The position numbers and the translations under genes are program-made. A stretch of 13,984 nucleotides of DNA. Origin: JBBILG01 sp037445085. Lineage in GTDB: Bacteria > Pseudomonadota > Gammaproteobacteria > Burkholderiales > Methylophilaceae. Position 1 is the first letter of the stretch. Every line of letters starts with the position of its first letter. Positions 1 to 6,883 of the stretch are shown here, one piece after another. Below the pieces are notes generated by a model. The model was given only the letters and a program-made list of their open reading frames with translations. It was not told where the DNA came from and made no database searches. The stretch covers positions 1 to 13,984 of the forward strand of contig JBBILG010000048.1 in NCBI GenBank assembly GCA_037445085.1, in the 5' to 3' direction.

Positions 1-1349
1 CACTTTTCTATGCCATGCCCGCAGGCGATGCGCTGGAGGCAATCAAGGACGCCATTACCCAGACGCTCTGGCAGCTCTACTTCGGTCTGGGCTATTTCGA
101 TGATGAGCTGATTTCCGTCCGCCACACGCTCAGGAATTTTGCCGGCCACCGGCCTGTGTGTACACGCTCTCTGGTTGTCGATCCCGGCGCGGTGGCCTTC
201 GTCATAGGCTCCGGACCGTCGCTGGATGGCTTGCTGCCCCTCCTGCGGCAATGCCGTGACAAGGCAGTGCTGTTCAGCTGCGGCACGGCGCTGGGGCCGC
301 TTTCCCATGCCGACATCATGCCGGATTTCCATCTCGAGAAGGAACGGCCCGGCATCGTGTACGATGTGCTCACCCGTACGGTGCCCGAGGATTTTCGCCG
401 CAAGGTACATTTTATCGGCCTCAACGTGGTCATGCCCGAGGTATTCGACCTGTTCGGCCATGCGAGCATGGTCATGAAGGAATCCGACACCATGGCCACG
501 TTGCTGCAGGGGCTGGGCTACGTGCCCAGGGTGCCCATCGACTCCCAGCCCACGGTGACCAACATGGCCGTCTCGCTTGCCCTGGGTCTGGGATTCCGGC
601 GCATCTTCCTGTTTGGCGTGGACCTGGGGTATCGCGATCCCGAGCGTCATCATTCACGGCATACGGCGTATCTTGGCAAGCTGCCCGAAGAAGAGGGCGC
701 CTTGCGTCGCCTGCTCTCCAAGCGGCCCGCGAACGAGCGGCCCGCACCGGCCAACTTCGGCGGCGAGGCATTCACCAACGGCATCCTGGAGCTGGCCCGC
801 CTCTACATGGAGGCCACCCTGCGCGTCTGTCCGCATGCCAGGGTGTACAACCTCAACGATGGCGTGCGCATCGAAGGGGCGGAGCCCTTGCCGCCCGAGC
901 ATTTTCCCGATCTCACGGACGCAGCGGACAAGGCGGCCACCCTCACGGCTTTTTCGCGGGCCTTCGCCGAGGTTGGCGTCGACCCGGTGCCCGTGGCCGC
1001 GACACTGCTCGCCGAGGTGGATGGCTTCATCCAGACGTTGCGTGCGCTGTTCGCGCAGCCTCGCCAGTCGCGCGCCGATGTCATCGCCTGCCTAGTTGCT
1101 GTCTACCGGGCGCTGATTGCGCCGGAAATCAAGGGCAAGGTGGGGGATTTCCTTTTTCGCGGCACCGTTCTCAACCTGCTCAGCCTCACCTACAATGCCC
1201 TGTCGATCATCGTCGATGAAGAGGAATCCGTGATGAAGGCGGAATACGATTTCATGAACCTGCTGGATGCCCTGGCCGCCGCCCGCGCCGAAGTCGTGCG
1301 CGTCCTAGCGGAAGCCACCGGTGAGGGTCTTTGCCATGACGAAGCCTGA
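1..1349 (+). CDS. MAF/DUF115-family motility accessory factor (flagellin glycosylation), 5' end outside window
   Basis: The reading frame is open to the left edge (in-frame Leu-Phe-Tyr-Ala codons precede the first ATG at 15), so the gene is probably truncated by the window. About 447 residues are visible, and MAF proteins are usually longer. Counting from the ATG at 15, residues 62-72 contain FVIGSGPSLDG, the glycine-rich nucleotide-binding motif typical of DUF115/MptE-like domains. ADIMPDFHLEKE (about 99-110) and FLFGVDLGYRDP (about 197-208) match the conserved body of the family. MAF proteins are associated with transfer of nonulosonic (pseudaminic or legionaminic type) sugars onto flagellin in the cytoplasm. 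The gene overlaps the next one and lies just upstream of the flagellin gene, which fits that role. Family assignment is firm; sugar and acceptor are inferred. Confidence 0.85.
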   Translation, partial: LFYAMPAGDALEAIKDAITQTLWQLYFGLGYFDDELISVRHTLRNFAGHRPVCTRSLVVDPGAVAFVIGSGPSLDGLLPLLRQCRDKAVLFSCGTALGPLSHADIMPDFHLEKERPGIVYDVLTRTVPEDFRRKVHFIGLNVVMPEVFDLFGHASMVMKESDTMATLLQGLGYVPRVPIDSQPTVTNMAVSLALGLGFRRIFLFGVDLGYRDPERHHSRHTAYLGKLPEEEGALRRLLSKRPANERPAPANFGGEAFTNGILELARLYMEATLRVCPHARVYNLNDGVRIEGAEPLPPEHFPDLTDAADKAATLTAFSRAFAEVGVDPVPVAATLLAEVDGFIQTLRALFAQPRQSRADVIACLVAVYRALIAPEIKGKVGDFLFRGTVLNLLSLTYNALSIIVDEEESVMKAEYDFMNLLDALAAARAEVVRVLAEATGEGLCHDEA

Positions 1350-1992
1350 CCCCTTGGCTGAGTTGCGCCGCCGCCGGCGGCTCGCGGCGGCGGCCGAACA
1401 TCTGGCCGCGGGCCGGATCGAGGCGGCCAGGGCGGAATATGTCCTTCTTGCCGACGAGCAGCCGGATGACGCGGATATCCTGCATGGTTGGGGTCTGGTG
1501 CATGCGCTTTCCGGGGAGATGGCGCCAGCCGAGGAAATGCTGCGCCGCTCGCTGGAACTGAACCCCCGGATGCCCAGCCGGTGGAACGATCTGGGCGAAG
1601 TGCTGCGCCGGCAGCAGCGGTTGGCGGAGGCTGCCGATGCCTATCGGCAAGCCATTGCGCAGCGCCCGGATTTTGCCGAGGCCCATAACAACCTGGGTGT
1701 CGCCTTTGTCCAGCAGGATGATCTCGATGCTGCCGAATCCGGCTTCCGTGCCGCCATCGCCTTTAGTCCCGATTACGCCCAGGCGCACAACAACCTCGGC
1801 GTGTTGCTGGAGCGTCGCGGGTGCTGGGAAGAGGCCCTGTGTTGCTACGAGCGGGCCGTCATCCTGCAGGCCGATTTCAGCGCGGCGCTCGACAATTACC
1901 AGGACCTCCTCGCGCGGCAGCCGCAATTGCTGGGTGCATCGCTCGAGCGCATGGCAGCCATGCTGGAAGAAGGCGCGGCCGGGCGGACCTGA
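1336..1992 (+). CDS. Tetratricopeptide-repeat protein
   Basis: This is a 218-residue protein made almost entirely of 34-residue TPR units, at about residues 12-45, 46-79, 80-113, 114-147 and 148-181, followed by a short cap. The clearest TPR signatures are AEAHNNLGVAF and AQAHNNLGVLLERRG. No signal peptide or membrane segment is seen, so it is probably a cytoplasmic scaffold. I chose the ATG at 1336 because GAGGG at 1323-1327 is a reasonable ribosome-binding site; a GTG at 1321 would add five residues but has a poor site. The start overlaps the 3' end of the MAF gene by 14 bases, which suggests translational coupling. TPR proteins often accompany glycosyltransferases in flagellin-modification loci, so a role in modification or filament assembly is plausible but not shown. 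Confidence 0.85.
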   Translation: MTKPDPLAELRRRRRLAAAAEHLAAGRIEAARAEYVLLADEQPDDADILHGWGLVHALSGEMAPAEEMLRRSLELNPRMPSRWNDLGEVLRRQQRLAEAADAYRQAIAQRPDFAEAHNNLGVAFVQQDDLDAAESGFRAAIAFSPDYAQAHNNLGVLLERRGCWEEALCCYERAVILQADFSAALDNYQDLLARQPQLLGASLERMAAMLEEGAAGRT

Positions 1993-2064
1993 TCGGGCGC
2001 CCGGCCGTAGCGGCCATTCGCGGCAGCATCAACCGCCGGCCGCGATCCGGTGAAACATCCGGGC

Positions 2065-2091
2065 TAAAGTTTTTGCATTGCCTGCCGTAAA
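2065..2091 (+). promoter_or_regulatory. Sigma-28 (FliA) type promoter for the flagellin gene
   Basis: TAAAGTTT at 2065-2072 matches all eight bases of the enterobacterial sigma-28 -35 element. After exactly 11 bases comes GCCGTAAA at 2084-2091, matching six of eight bases of the -10 element GCCGATAA. Spacing and position, 68 bases before the flagellin start, are as expected. Transcription should begin near 2098, giving a leader of about 62 bases. The rest of the 1993-2159 intergenic region shows only the hairpin and ribosome-binding site described separately. Confidence 0.85.
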
Positions 2092-2112
2092 TCGGTCATG
2101 GGCGCTGCCCAT

Positions 2113-2131
2113 CCGGAGGAGAAGCCTCCGG
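2113..2131 (+). promoter_or_regulatory. Hairpin in the flagellin mRNA leader
   Basis: CCGGAGG (2113-2119) and CCTCCGG (2125-2131) form a perfect 7-bp GC-rich stem with a 5-base AGAAG loop. It lies about 15 bases after the predicted transcription start and ends 16 bases before the true ribosome-binding site AGGAG (2148-2152). The left arm carries a Shine-Dalgarno-like GGAGG that would be hidden in the stem. In Caulobacter, FlbT acts on the 5' untranslated region of flagellin mRNA; because an FlbT gene lies downstream here, this hairpin is a candidate target. That role is inference. Confidence 0.6.
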
Positions 2132-2159
2132 CAGTTCAACCCAGAATAGGAGTCAAGAA

Positions 2160-3014
2160 ATGGCACAGGAAGTCACACTCGCCGCATCCATGCGGGCCAA
2201 TCTCATCAGCCTGCAGAATACCGAAGTCCTGCTCAACCGCACCCAGGATCGTCTGGCTACCGGCAAGAAGGTCAACAGCGCCCTGGATAATCCCCTCAAC
2301 TTCTTCGCGGCGGCTGCGCACATGCAGCGCGCCAGCAACCTGACGGCCCGCAAGGACGGCATGGGGGAAGCGATCCAGGCCATCAAGGCGGCCAACAACG
2401 GCATCGAAGGCATCAAGACTTTGCTGGAAAGCGCCCGCGGTCTGGTGGAGGCGGCGCGTTCCGAATCGGGTGATCGCGCCACCACGGAAAGCCAGTTCAA
2501 CACCATCATGTCGCAGATCCGCAAGCTGGCCGCGGATTCCAGCTACAAGGGAACCAACTTCATCGTCGCGGGTGCCAGCGGTTCCTCGAGCGGCACCAAT
2601 ACGACGCTGGACGTGCTCTTCAATGAAAGCGGCAGCAACAAGCTGGCCTTGATCGGCTTCAATGGACGCAATTCCGCGCTGGGTACGGTGGGTAGCCGGC
2701 TGATGACCGCTGCCGGTGTCAATTTTAGCCAGGCGTCCGTCCTCAACAACGTGGCGGCTGCCATCACTTCGGCAATTTCGGAGCTGCAAACGGAGGCTTC
2801 CAAGCTCGCCAGCAACCTGGCGATCGTCAACGCCCGCCTTGACTTCACCAACCAGATGGTGAACACCCTCAAGGAAGGCGCCGACAAACTGACGCTGGCT
2901 GACACCAACGAGGAAGGCGCCAACATGCTGGCCCTGCAGACCCGCCAGCAGTTGGGTATCACCTCCCTCAGCCTGGCGTCGCAAGCCGCGCAGTCGGTGC
3001 TGCGTCTGTTCTAA
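2160..3014 (+). CDS. fliC: Flagellin
   Basis: This is a 284-residue structural subunit of the flagellar filament, exported through the flagellar type III system without a cleaved signal. The N-terminal D0/D1 region (about residues 1-130) has the family pattern, including RLATGKKVNSALDNP at 31-45. The C-terminal D0 helix (about 245-284) ends in the typical amphipathic ITSLSLASQAAQSVLRLF. The middle is short, so the surface D2/D3 domains are essentially absent. A Ser/Thr-rich stretch, SGSSSGTNTT at 140-149, could be an O-glycosylation site for the MAF protein encoded upstream. Phrases such as LTARKDGMGEAIQAIKAANNG resemble alphaproteobacterial flagellins more than enterobacterial FliC, from memory. 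AGGAG at 2148-2152 fixes the start. A sigma-28 promoter precedes the gene and a strong hairpin follows it. The gene name is generic. Confidence 0.95.
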   Translation: MAQEVTLAASMRANLISLQNTEVLLNRTQDRLATGKKVNSALDNPLNFFAAAAHMQRASNLTARKDGMGEAIQAIKAANNGIEGIKTLLESARGLVEAARSESGDRATTESQFNTIMSQIRKLAADSSYKGTNFIVAGASGSSSGTNTTLDVLFNESGSNKLALIGFNGRNSALGTVGSRLMTAAGVNFSQASVLNNVAAAITSAISELQTEASKLASNLAIVNARLDFTNQMVNTLKEGADKLTLADTNEEGANMLALQTRQQLGITSLSLASQAAQSVLRLF

Positions 3015-3053
3015 GACGATAGGAGGCTCGCACAGGCTTGATCAAGTCCTGAT

Positions 3054-3082
3054 GCCGTGACGGGTGGTTTGCCCGTCACGGC
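3054..3082 (+). terminator. Strong hairpin after the flagellin gene; terminator or mRNA-stabilising stem
   Basis: GCCGTGACGGG (3054-3064) and CCCGTCACGGC (3072-3082) are perfect 11-bp arms around a 7-base loop, 39 bases after the flagellin stop codon. No run of T follows (the next bases are GCATTGAGG), so it is not a textbook intrinsic terminator. It may stop transcription partially, protect the 3' end of the abundant flagellin transcript, or mark a processing point ahead of the three weaker-expressed genes downstream. Confidence 0.5.
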
Positions 3083-3102
3083 GCATTGAGGGGGGCACAG
3101 GC

Positions 3103-3774
3103 ATGATACAGGAAGCCAATATCAGCCCTGGTGTGGCGTCATCCCTGGCTGCCGGTCAGATGGGGCGGGCCGTCCTAGCTGTCGGCCCTGCGCCGGGAGG
3201 CGGCGAGGCGCGGGCTCATGCCGTTTCCGCTGAGGGGCACGTGCGTATCGGTGGTGCCGGGTTTGCACGTCTGCAGGAATCCAAGGAGGCCGTGCAGCGG
3301 CAGGCGATCGAGACGCGGGAGCATTTGTCACGTATCGACGAACTGCAACAGCTCATGCGCGGCATGCGCGACAACCTGAATGCCATCGTCAAGAGCTACC
3401 CTCCCTTTCCGCAAGGGAGCGAAGAACGCGAACGCTATCTGAACCTGGTTGCGGGGCTGCGCAAGCAAATGGAAGCGCTGATCTTTCCCCCGCGCGAACA
3501 CATCAACCCTTCCGGGCCGCTGCTGCCAGAGCCCATGCAGTGGATGCCGCCGGCCCTGGACGGCGCGTCCGGCGATGCCGACATCGCCATGACGGCAAGA
3601 GAGATCGAGACGCGCATCGAGACGGCCAGCGGTTTTGGCGAGGGTCTGCGCCAGCAGTGGATCGCCATGGCGCAGCCCGGCAGTGAGGCCGCCGCGGCAG
3701 CCTTGAGCGTCGAGGCAGGGCTGGGGCTGGTTGCGGCCGGCCGGGGCATCGGCGGCGGGATGCGCACGGCGTGA
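3103..3774 (+). CDS. Uncharacterised flagellar-island protein with predicted coiled-coil centre
   Basis: I do not recognise this 223-residue protein. The ATG at 3103 is chosen because GAGGGGGG lies 8-15 bases upstream; a GTG start at 3064 would fall inside the preceding hairpin and is rejected. Residues 1-50 are low-complexity, rich in Gly and Ala. Residues about 54-98 are charged and heptad-like (LQESKEAVQRQAIETREHL, then IDELQQLMRGMRDNLNAIV), suggesting a coiled coil. Residues 107-130 are helical and end in a Pro-rich linker (about 129-152), and 163-190 form a second charged helix. The tail is Ala/Gly-rich. No signal peptide or membrane segment is seen. It ends six bases before flbT, so it is probably co-transcribed with flbT and flaF. 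A chaperone, regulator or minor filament component are all possible; nothing in the sequence decides. Confidence 0.7.
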   Translation: MIQEANISPGVASSLAAGQMGRAVLAVGPAPGGGEARAHAVSAEGHVRIGGAGFARLQESKEAVQRQAIETREHLSRIDELQQLMRGMRDNLNAIVKSYPPFPQGSEERERYLNLVAGLRKQMEALIFPPREHINPSGPLLPEPMQWMPPALDGASGDADIAMTAREIETRIETASGFGEGLRQQWIAMAQPGSEAAAAALSVEAGLGLVAAGRGIGGGMRTA

Positions 3775-3780
3775 GCGCAC

Positions 3781-4176
3781 ATGCCCCTTAAGATCGGACT
3801 CAAACCGGGAGAGAAGCTTTTCGTGGGCGGTGCCGTGATCCAGAATGGCACGGCGGCGGCGGAACTGGTGCTGCTCAACGATATTCCCCTGCTGCGGGAA
3901 AAGGACATCCTGAGTGAAGATGCGGCGTCCAGCCACTGCCGCCGCATCCAGCTCTGCGTGCAGCTCATGTACATGGATTTCCCCAACCTGACGCGCTATC
4001 AGAAGAATTACGCCGCCCTGGTGCAGGAACTGCTGGAAGCTGCGCCCAGTGCGGCGTCCCCTGTGGCCGAAATCAACCACCATCTCGCCTTTGGCGAGTA
4101 CTACCAGGCGCTGAAGGCTGCGCGGCGCCTGGTGCAATACGAGGAGGAACTGATCCACCATGCGCAATCCGCTTGA
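3781..4176 (+). CDS. flbT: FlbT, post-transcriptional regulator of flagellin synthesis
   Basis: The 131-residue product matches FlbT along its length: MPLKIGLKPGEKLFVGGAVI at the N-terminus, then LLNDIPLLREKDILSEDAA, RRIQLCVQLMYMDFPN and the helical C-terminus with ALKAARRLVQYEEEL. In Caulobacter, FlbT acts on the leader of flagellin mRNA and reduces its stability and translation until the hook is built. In some other alphaproteobacteria it acts positively instead. No good ribosome-binding site precedes the ATG, which follows the upstream stop codon by six bases, so translation may depend on coupling. It overlaps flaF by 17 bases. FlbT is characteristic of alphaproteobacteria, so finding it beside a betaproteobacterial-looking core suggests transfer or a lesser-known distribution. 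Confidence 0.93.
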   Translation: MPLKIGLKPGEKLFVGGAVIQNGTAAAELVLLNDIPLLREKDILSEDAASSHCRRIQLCVQLMYMDFPNLTRYQKNYAALVQELLEAAPSAASPVAEINHHLAFGEYYQALKAARRLVQYEEELIHHAQSA

Positions 4177-4561
4177 TGCCTACCGCAACGTCGAAAAAGC
4201 CACCCTTGAGGGGCGGGAGCTGGAGGCGAACGTGCTGCTCAAGGCCGCCTTCCGTCTCAAGGAGGCCCAGCAGAAGCTGGCGGAGGAAAAAGATCTGATG
4301 ACGCTGGACGAGGCGCTGCGCTACAACCAGCGGGTGTGGACGCTGTTCGAGTCGGAAATGAAGGATCCGGCCAACCCCATGCCGCAGGCCATCAGGGATA
4401 ACCTCCTCACGCTGATCGGATTCATCGATCGGCGCACCTACGCGCTCATGGCCGATCCGCTGCCCGAACGCATCGACGTGCTCATCAACATCAACCGCAA
4501 CATCGCGGACGGCCTGCAGGGCAGGATCGGCCAACAGGCGACTGCCGCGCCCGTCGCCTGA
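4160..4561 (+). CDS. flaF: FlaF, flagellin-synthesis activator
   Basis: The 133-residue product matches FlaF: NPLDAYRNVEKATLEGRELEAN at the start, then AAFRLKEAQQKL, EALRYNQRVWTLFESEM and LTLIGFIDRRTYALM. FlaF is small, cytoplasmic and mostly helical. In Caulobacter it is required for flagellin translation and works opposite FlbT, and interaction with flagellin has been reported. The start codon lies inside the 3' end of flbT (17-base overlap), with GAGGAGG at 4141-4147 as a rather distant ribosome-binding site, so the two proteins are probably made in a coupled ratio. The C-terminus QATAAPVA is an unstructured tail. FlaF and FlbT usually occur together, so each supports the other's assignment. 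Confidence 0.92.
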   Translation: MRNPLDAYRNVEKATLEGRELEANVLLKAAFRLKEAQQKLAEEKDLMTLDEALRYNQRVWTLFESEMKDPANPMPQAIRDNLLTLIGFIDRRTYALMADPLPERIDVLININRNIADGLQGRIGQQATAAPVA

Positions 4562-4598
4562 CGTGTGTCCAATCCTCCCCTTCTGTTCCCGGTGAGTG

Positions 4599-4620
4599 GC
4601 GGCCTGGGGCCGCGTCTTTC
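4599..4620 (+). terminator. Weak candidate terminator after flaF
   Basis: GCGGCC (4599-4604) and GGCCGC (4608-4613) form a perfect 6-bp stem with a 3-base loop, followed by GTCTTTC. It lies 38 bases after the flaF stop, between the convergent flaF and serB genes. The stem is GC-rich, but the following T-rich tract is broken. Nothing else recognisable lies in 4562-4731. Confidence 0.35.
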
Positions 4621-4731
4621 GTCCTTGCTCGGGACGAGCTCGAACCATGAACAGCAGCGAGGCTGGCCCCGTTTGCACGCCTTCCCGGGCGCCAGGCGGG
4701 TGTCGACAGCGCTTTCTGCTCGGAGAGTTTC

Positions 4732-5565
4732 CTAGTCGATGAATAGCGCCAGCACGCCATCCAGCCCGGCGTGGTTGAGCGCGTAGGTGGCCTGCGCGCG
4801 CACCACCGGCTTGGCGTGATAGGCGATGCCCACGCCGGCCGTGGCTAGCATCCTGAGGTCGTTGGCGCCATCACCGATGGCGATTACCTGTTCCGGCTTG
4901 AGGCCCAGCGCATCGCGCGTCCTCACCAGCCAGTCGGCCTTGGCCTGTGCGTCCAGCACTTCACCCAGCAGGCGCCCGGCCAGCCTGCCATCGACGATTT
5001 CCAGCCGGTTGGCCGCGGTGTAATCCAGGTCGAGGCGCGCCTTGAGCCGCTCGGTGAAGTAGGTGAAACCTCCCGACACCAGCAGGGTGCGGATGCCGCG
5101 GACGCGTAGGGCGCCGATCAGCTTCCCGGCGCCGGGATTGAGCCGCAGGCGTTCGTCATATACGCGCGCCAGCGCCGCTTCCTCCAGCCCGGCCAGCAGG
5201 GCGACGCGGCGGCGCAGGCTCTCGGCGAACTCGATGTCGCCGCGCATGGCGCTCTCGGTAATTGCCGCCACCTGCGGCTTGAGGTCGTACATGTCGGCGA
5301 TTTCGTCGATGCACTCGATGCCGATCAGCGTCGAATCCATGTCCATCACCACCAGGCCGAAGCGATCCAGCGTCTGCCCGTCCGGCACGAAGGCGCAGTC
5401 GATGCCGTGTTCCTCGCAATAGGCGGGAATCTCGCCGATCGGAGCGGGCACCGGGATGCGGTAGGCGTCGGTGCCGTCGATGCGGGTGGCAAGCGCGCCG
5501 CAGAGGCGGCTGAGGTGCCGGATATGGGGGACGTCGAGATGCGGTCCCTGGATGACGAGGCGCAT
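4732..5565 (-). CDS. serB: Phosphoserine phosphatase SerB
   Basis: This HAD-superfamily enzyme removes phosphate from O-phospho-L-serine in the last step of serine synthesis, in the cytoplasm. The 277 residues show HAD motif I as DMDST at 75-79 (Asp75 nucleophile, Asp77 acid/base), motif II as SGG at 164-166, a lysine near 209 as the motif III candidate, and motif IV as GDGAND at 231-236 for Mg2+ binding. IECIDEIAD after motif I is the SerB substrate-recognition cap signature. The N-terminal 70 residues resemble the ACT-like extension found in many proteobacterial SerB proteins. The start ATG at 5563-5565 lacks a clear ribosome-binding site but is preceded by a TATAAT box. It converges with flaF and diverges from sucC. 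Confidence 0.95.
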   Translation of the reverse strand: MRLVIQGPHLDVPHIRHLSRLCGALATRIDGTDAYRIPVPAPIGEIPAYCEEHGIDCAFVPDGQTLDRFGLVVMDMDSTLIGIECIDEIADMYDLKPQVAAITESAMRGDIEFAESLRRRVALLAGLEEAALARVYDERLRLNPGAGKLIGALRVRGIRTLLVSGGFTYFTERLKARLDLDYTAANRLEIVDGRLAGRLLGEVLDAQAKADWLVRTRDALGLKPEQVIAIGDGANDLRMLATAGVGIAYHAKPVVRAQATYALNHAGLDGVLALFID

Positions 5566-5594
5566 GGCTGGTTACGCGGTAGGCGGGAGCCGCG

Positions 5595-5600
5595 ATTATA
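5595..5600 (-). promoter_or_regulatory. Candidate -10 box for serB
   Basis: The minus strand reads TATAAT here, a perfect sigma-70 -10 hexamer, 29 bases before the serB start codon, which would give a leader of about 20 bases. No good -35 element is visible at 16-18 bases; the closest, GACGGC, is 19 bases away and poor. The 133-base divergent serB-sucC region also has a GAATT-N5-AATTC inverted repeat at 5666-5680 that could belong to sucC control, but no convincing sucC promoter was found. Confidence 0.4.
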
Positions 5601-5698
5601 CACGCCCGCCCGCGGGCATGCCGTCGCGGCAAATCTGCCGTGGCGCAAGCGGCGGTTTTACGCCAGAATTACGAAAATTCGCATCCCCGGAACGCTCC

Positions 5699-6883
5699 AT
5701 GAATCTGCACGAATACCAAGCCAAACACCTGCTGCAGCAATACGGCCTGCCGACGCCGCGCGGCATCGTGGCCGACACGGCCGAGGTGGCGGTGGCGGCA
5801 GCGCGCGAACTGGGCGGCAGCGCCTGGGTGGTCAAGGCGCAGATCCACGCCGGCGGGCGCGGCAAGGCGGGCGGGGTCAAGGTGACCCGCAGCCATGACG
5901 AGTTGCAGAATGCCGCCACGCAATTGCTCGGCAGCCACCTGGTGACCCTGCAGAACGCTCCCGACGGCCAGCCGGTGCACCGCCTGCTGGTGGAAGAGAC
6001 TCTGCCGATTGCGCGCGAACTGTATCTTTCCCTGCTGGTGGACCGCGCCCTGGAGCGCGTGGTGGTGGTGGCCTCCGGCGCCGGCGGCATGGACATCGAG
6101 GAGGTCGCGGCCGCTACCCCGGAGCAAATCCTGCGCGAGATTTGCGACCCCTTNNNNNNNNNNNNNNNNNNNNNNNNNNNNNNNNNNNNNNNNNNNNCGC
6201 GCAACCTCGCCTTCGCACTGGGGCTGGAGGGTGCCCAGGCGGGCGCCTTCACCAAATTGCTCAAGGGCCTCTACCGCCTGTTCAAGGACAGCGATCTCGT
6301 CCTGCTGGAAATCAATCCCCTGGTGGTCACCGCCGCCGGTGCGCTGGTGGCGCTGGACTGCAAGATGAGCGTGGACGACAACGCGCTGTACCGGCAGAAG
6401 GTGCTGGCCGAGAGCCGCGACTGGAACCAGGACGACCCCAAGGAGGCGGACGCGCACGCCGCCGGACTCAACTACATCGCGCTCAACGGCAACATCGGCT
6501 GCATGGTCAACGGGGCGGGGCTGGCCATGGCCACCATGGACCTCATCAAGCTGCACGGCGGCATGCCGGCCAACTTCCTGGATGTCGGCGGCGGCGCCAC
6601 GGCGGAAACCGTGGCCAAGGCGTTCAAGATCATCCTCGCCGACGCAAATGTGAAGGCGATCCTGGTCAACATTTTCGGCGGCATCATGCGTTGCGACATC
6701 ATCGCCGAAGGCATCATCACCGCGGTGCGGGATGTCGGCGTCAAGGTGCCGGTGGTGGTGCGCCTGGAAGGCACCAACGTCGAGCTGGGCAAGCGCATGC
6801 TGCGCGACAGCGGGCTGTCCATCATTTCCGCCGACGGTCTCACCGATGCAGCGCAATGCGCCGTGGCGGCGGTCAATGGATAA
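5699..6883 (+). CDS. sucC: Succinyl-CoA synthetase (ADP-forming) beta subunit, with scaffold gap inside
   Basis: The TCA-cycle enzyme SucCD converts succinyl-CoA, ADP or GDP and phosphate to succinate, CoA and ATP or GTP; this is the ATP-grasp beta subunit. MNLHEYQAKHLL starts the protein at the ATG at 5699. WVVKAQIHAGGRGKAGG (43-59) is the nucleotide-binding loop with Lys46. GNIGCMVNGAGLAM and NFLDVGGGA are C-terminal family motifs. An open frame back to 5471 is an artefact covering the serB start region. Bases 6154-6197 are N; the frame continues across them, but 16 codons fall between Asp-Pro and Arg-Asn-Leu where E. coli SucC has nine, so the gap length is probably wrong. The stop codon TAA lies inside an intergenic palindromic repeat. 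Cytoplasmic; an alpha2-beta2 or alpha-beta complex with SucD. Confidence 0.95.
   Translation: MNLHEYQAKHLLQQYGLPTPRGIVADTAEVAVAAARELGGSAWVVKAQIHAGGRGKAGGVKVTRSHDELQNAATQLLGSHLVTLQNAPDGQPVHRLLVEETLPIARELYLSLLVDRALERVVVVASGAGGMDIEEVAAATPEQILREICDPXXXXXXXXXXXXXXXXRNLAFALGLEGAQAGAFTKLLKGLYRLFKDSDLVLLEINPLVVTAAGALVALDCKMSVDDNALYRQKVLAESRDWNQDDPKEADAHAAGLNYIALNGNIGCMVNGAGLAMATMDLIKLHGGMPANFLDVGGGATAETVAKAFKIILADANVKAILVNIFGGIMRCDIIAEGIITAVRDVGVKVPVVVRLEGTNVELGKRMLRDSGLSIISADGLTDAAQCAVAAVNG
6154..6197. other. Scaffold gap of 44 N in sucC
   Basis: Forty-four unread bases interrupt sucC between the Asp-Pro and Arg-Asn-Leu-Ala segments of the ATP-grasp domain. By the E. coli SucC sequence, about nine codons should lie between those points rather than 16, so the true gap is probably about 21 bases shorter than drawn. 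Confidence 0.9.

Noticed and set aside
2136..2984. 282-codon minus-strand frame opposite flagellin
   Set aside because: Antisense to the flagellin gene, which has a promoter, ribosome-binding site and conserved ends.
3038..3047. CTTGATCAAG palindrome after the flagellin stop codon, considered as an operator
   Set aside because: A single 10-bp perfect palindrome with no loop and no second copy. It lies downstream of the gene and next to a much stronger hairpin, and a regulator cannot be supported.
5471..5698. N-terminal extension of sucC
   Set aside because: It overlaps the serB 5' end and the divergent promoter region, and the residues resemble nothing in SucC; MNLHEYQAK at 5699 is the family start.
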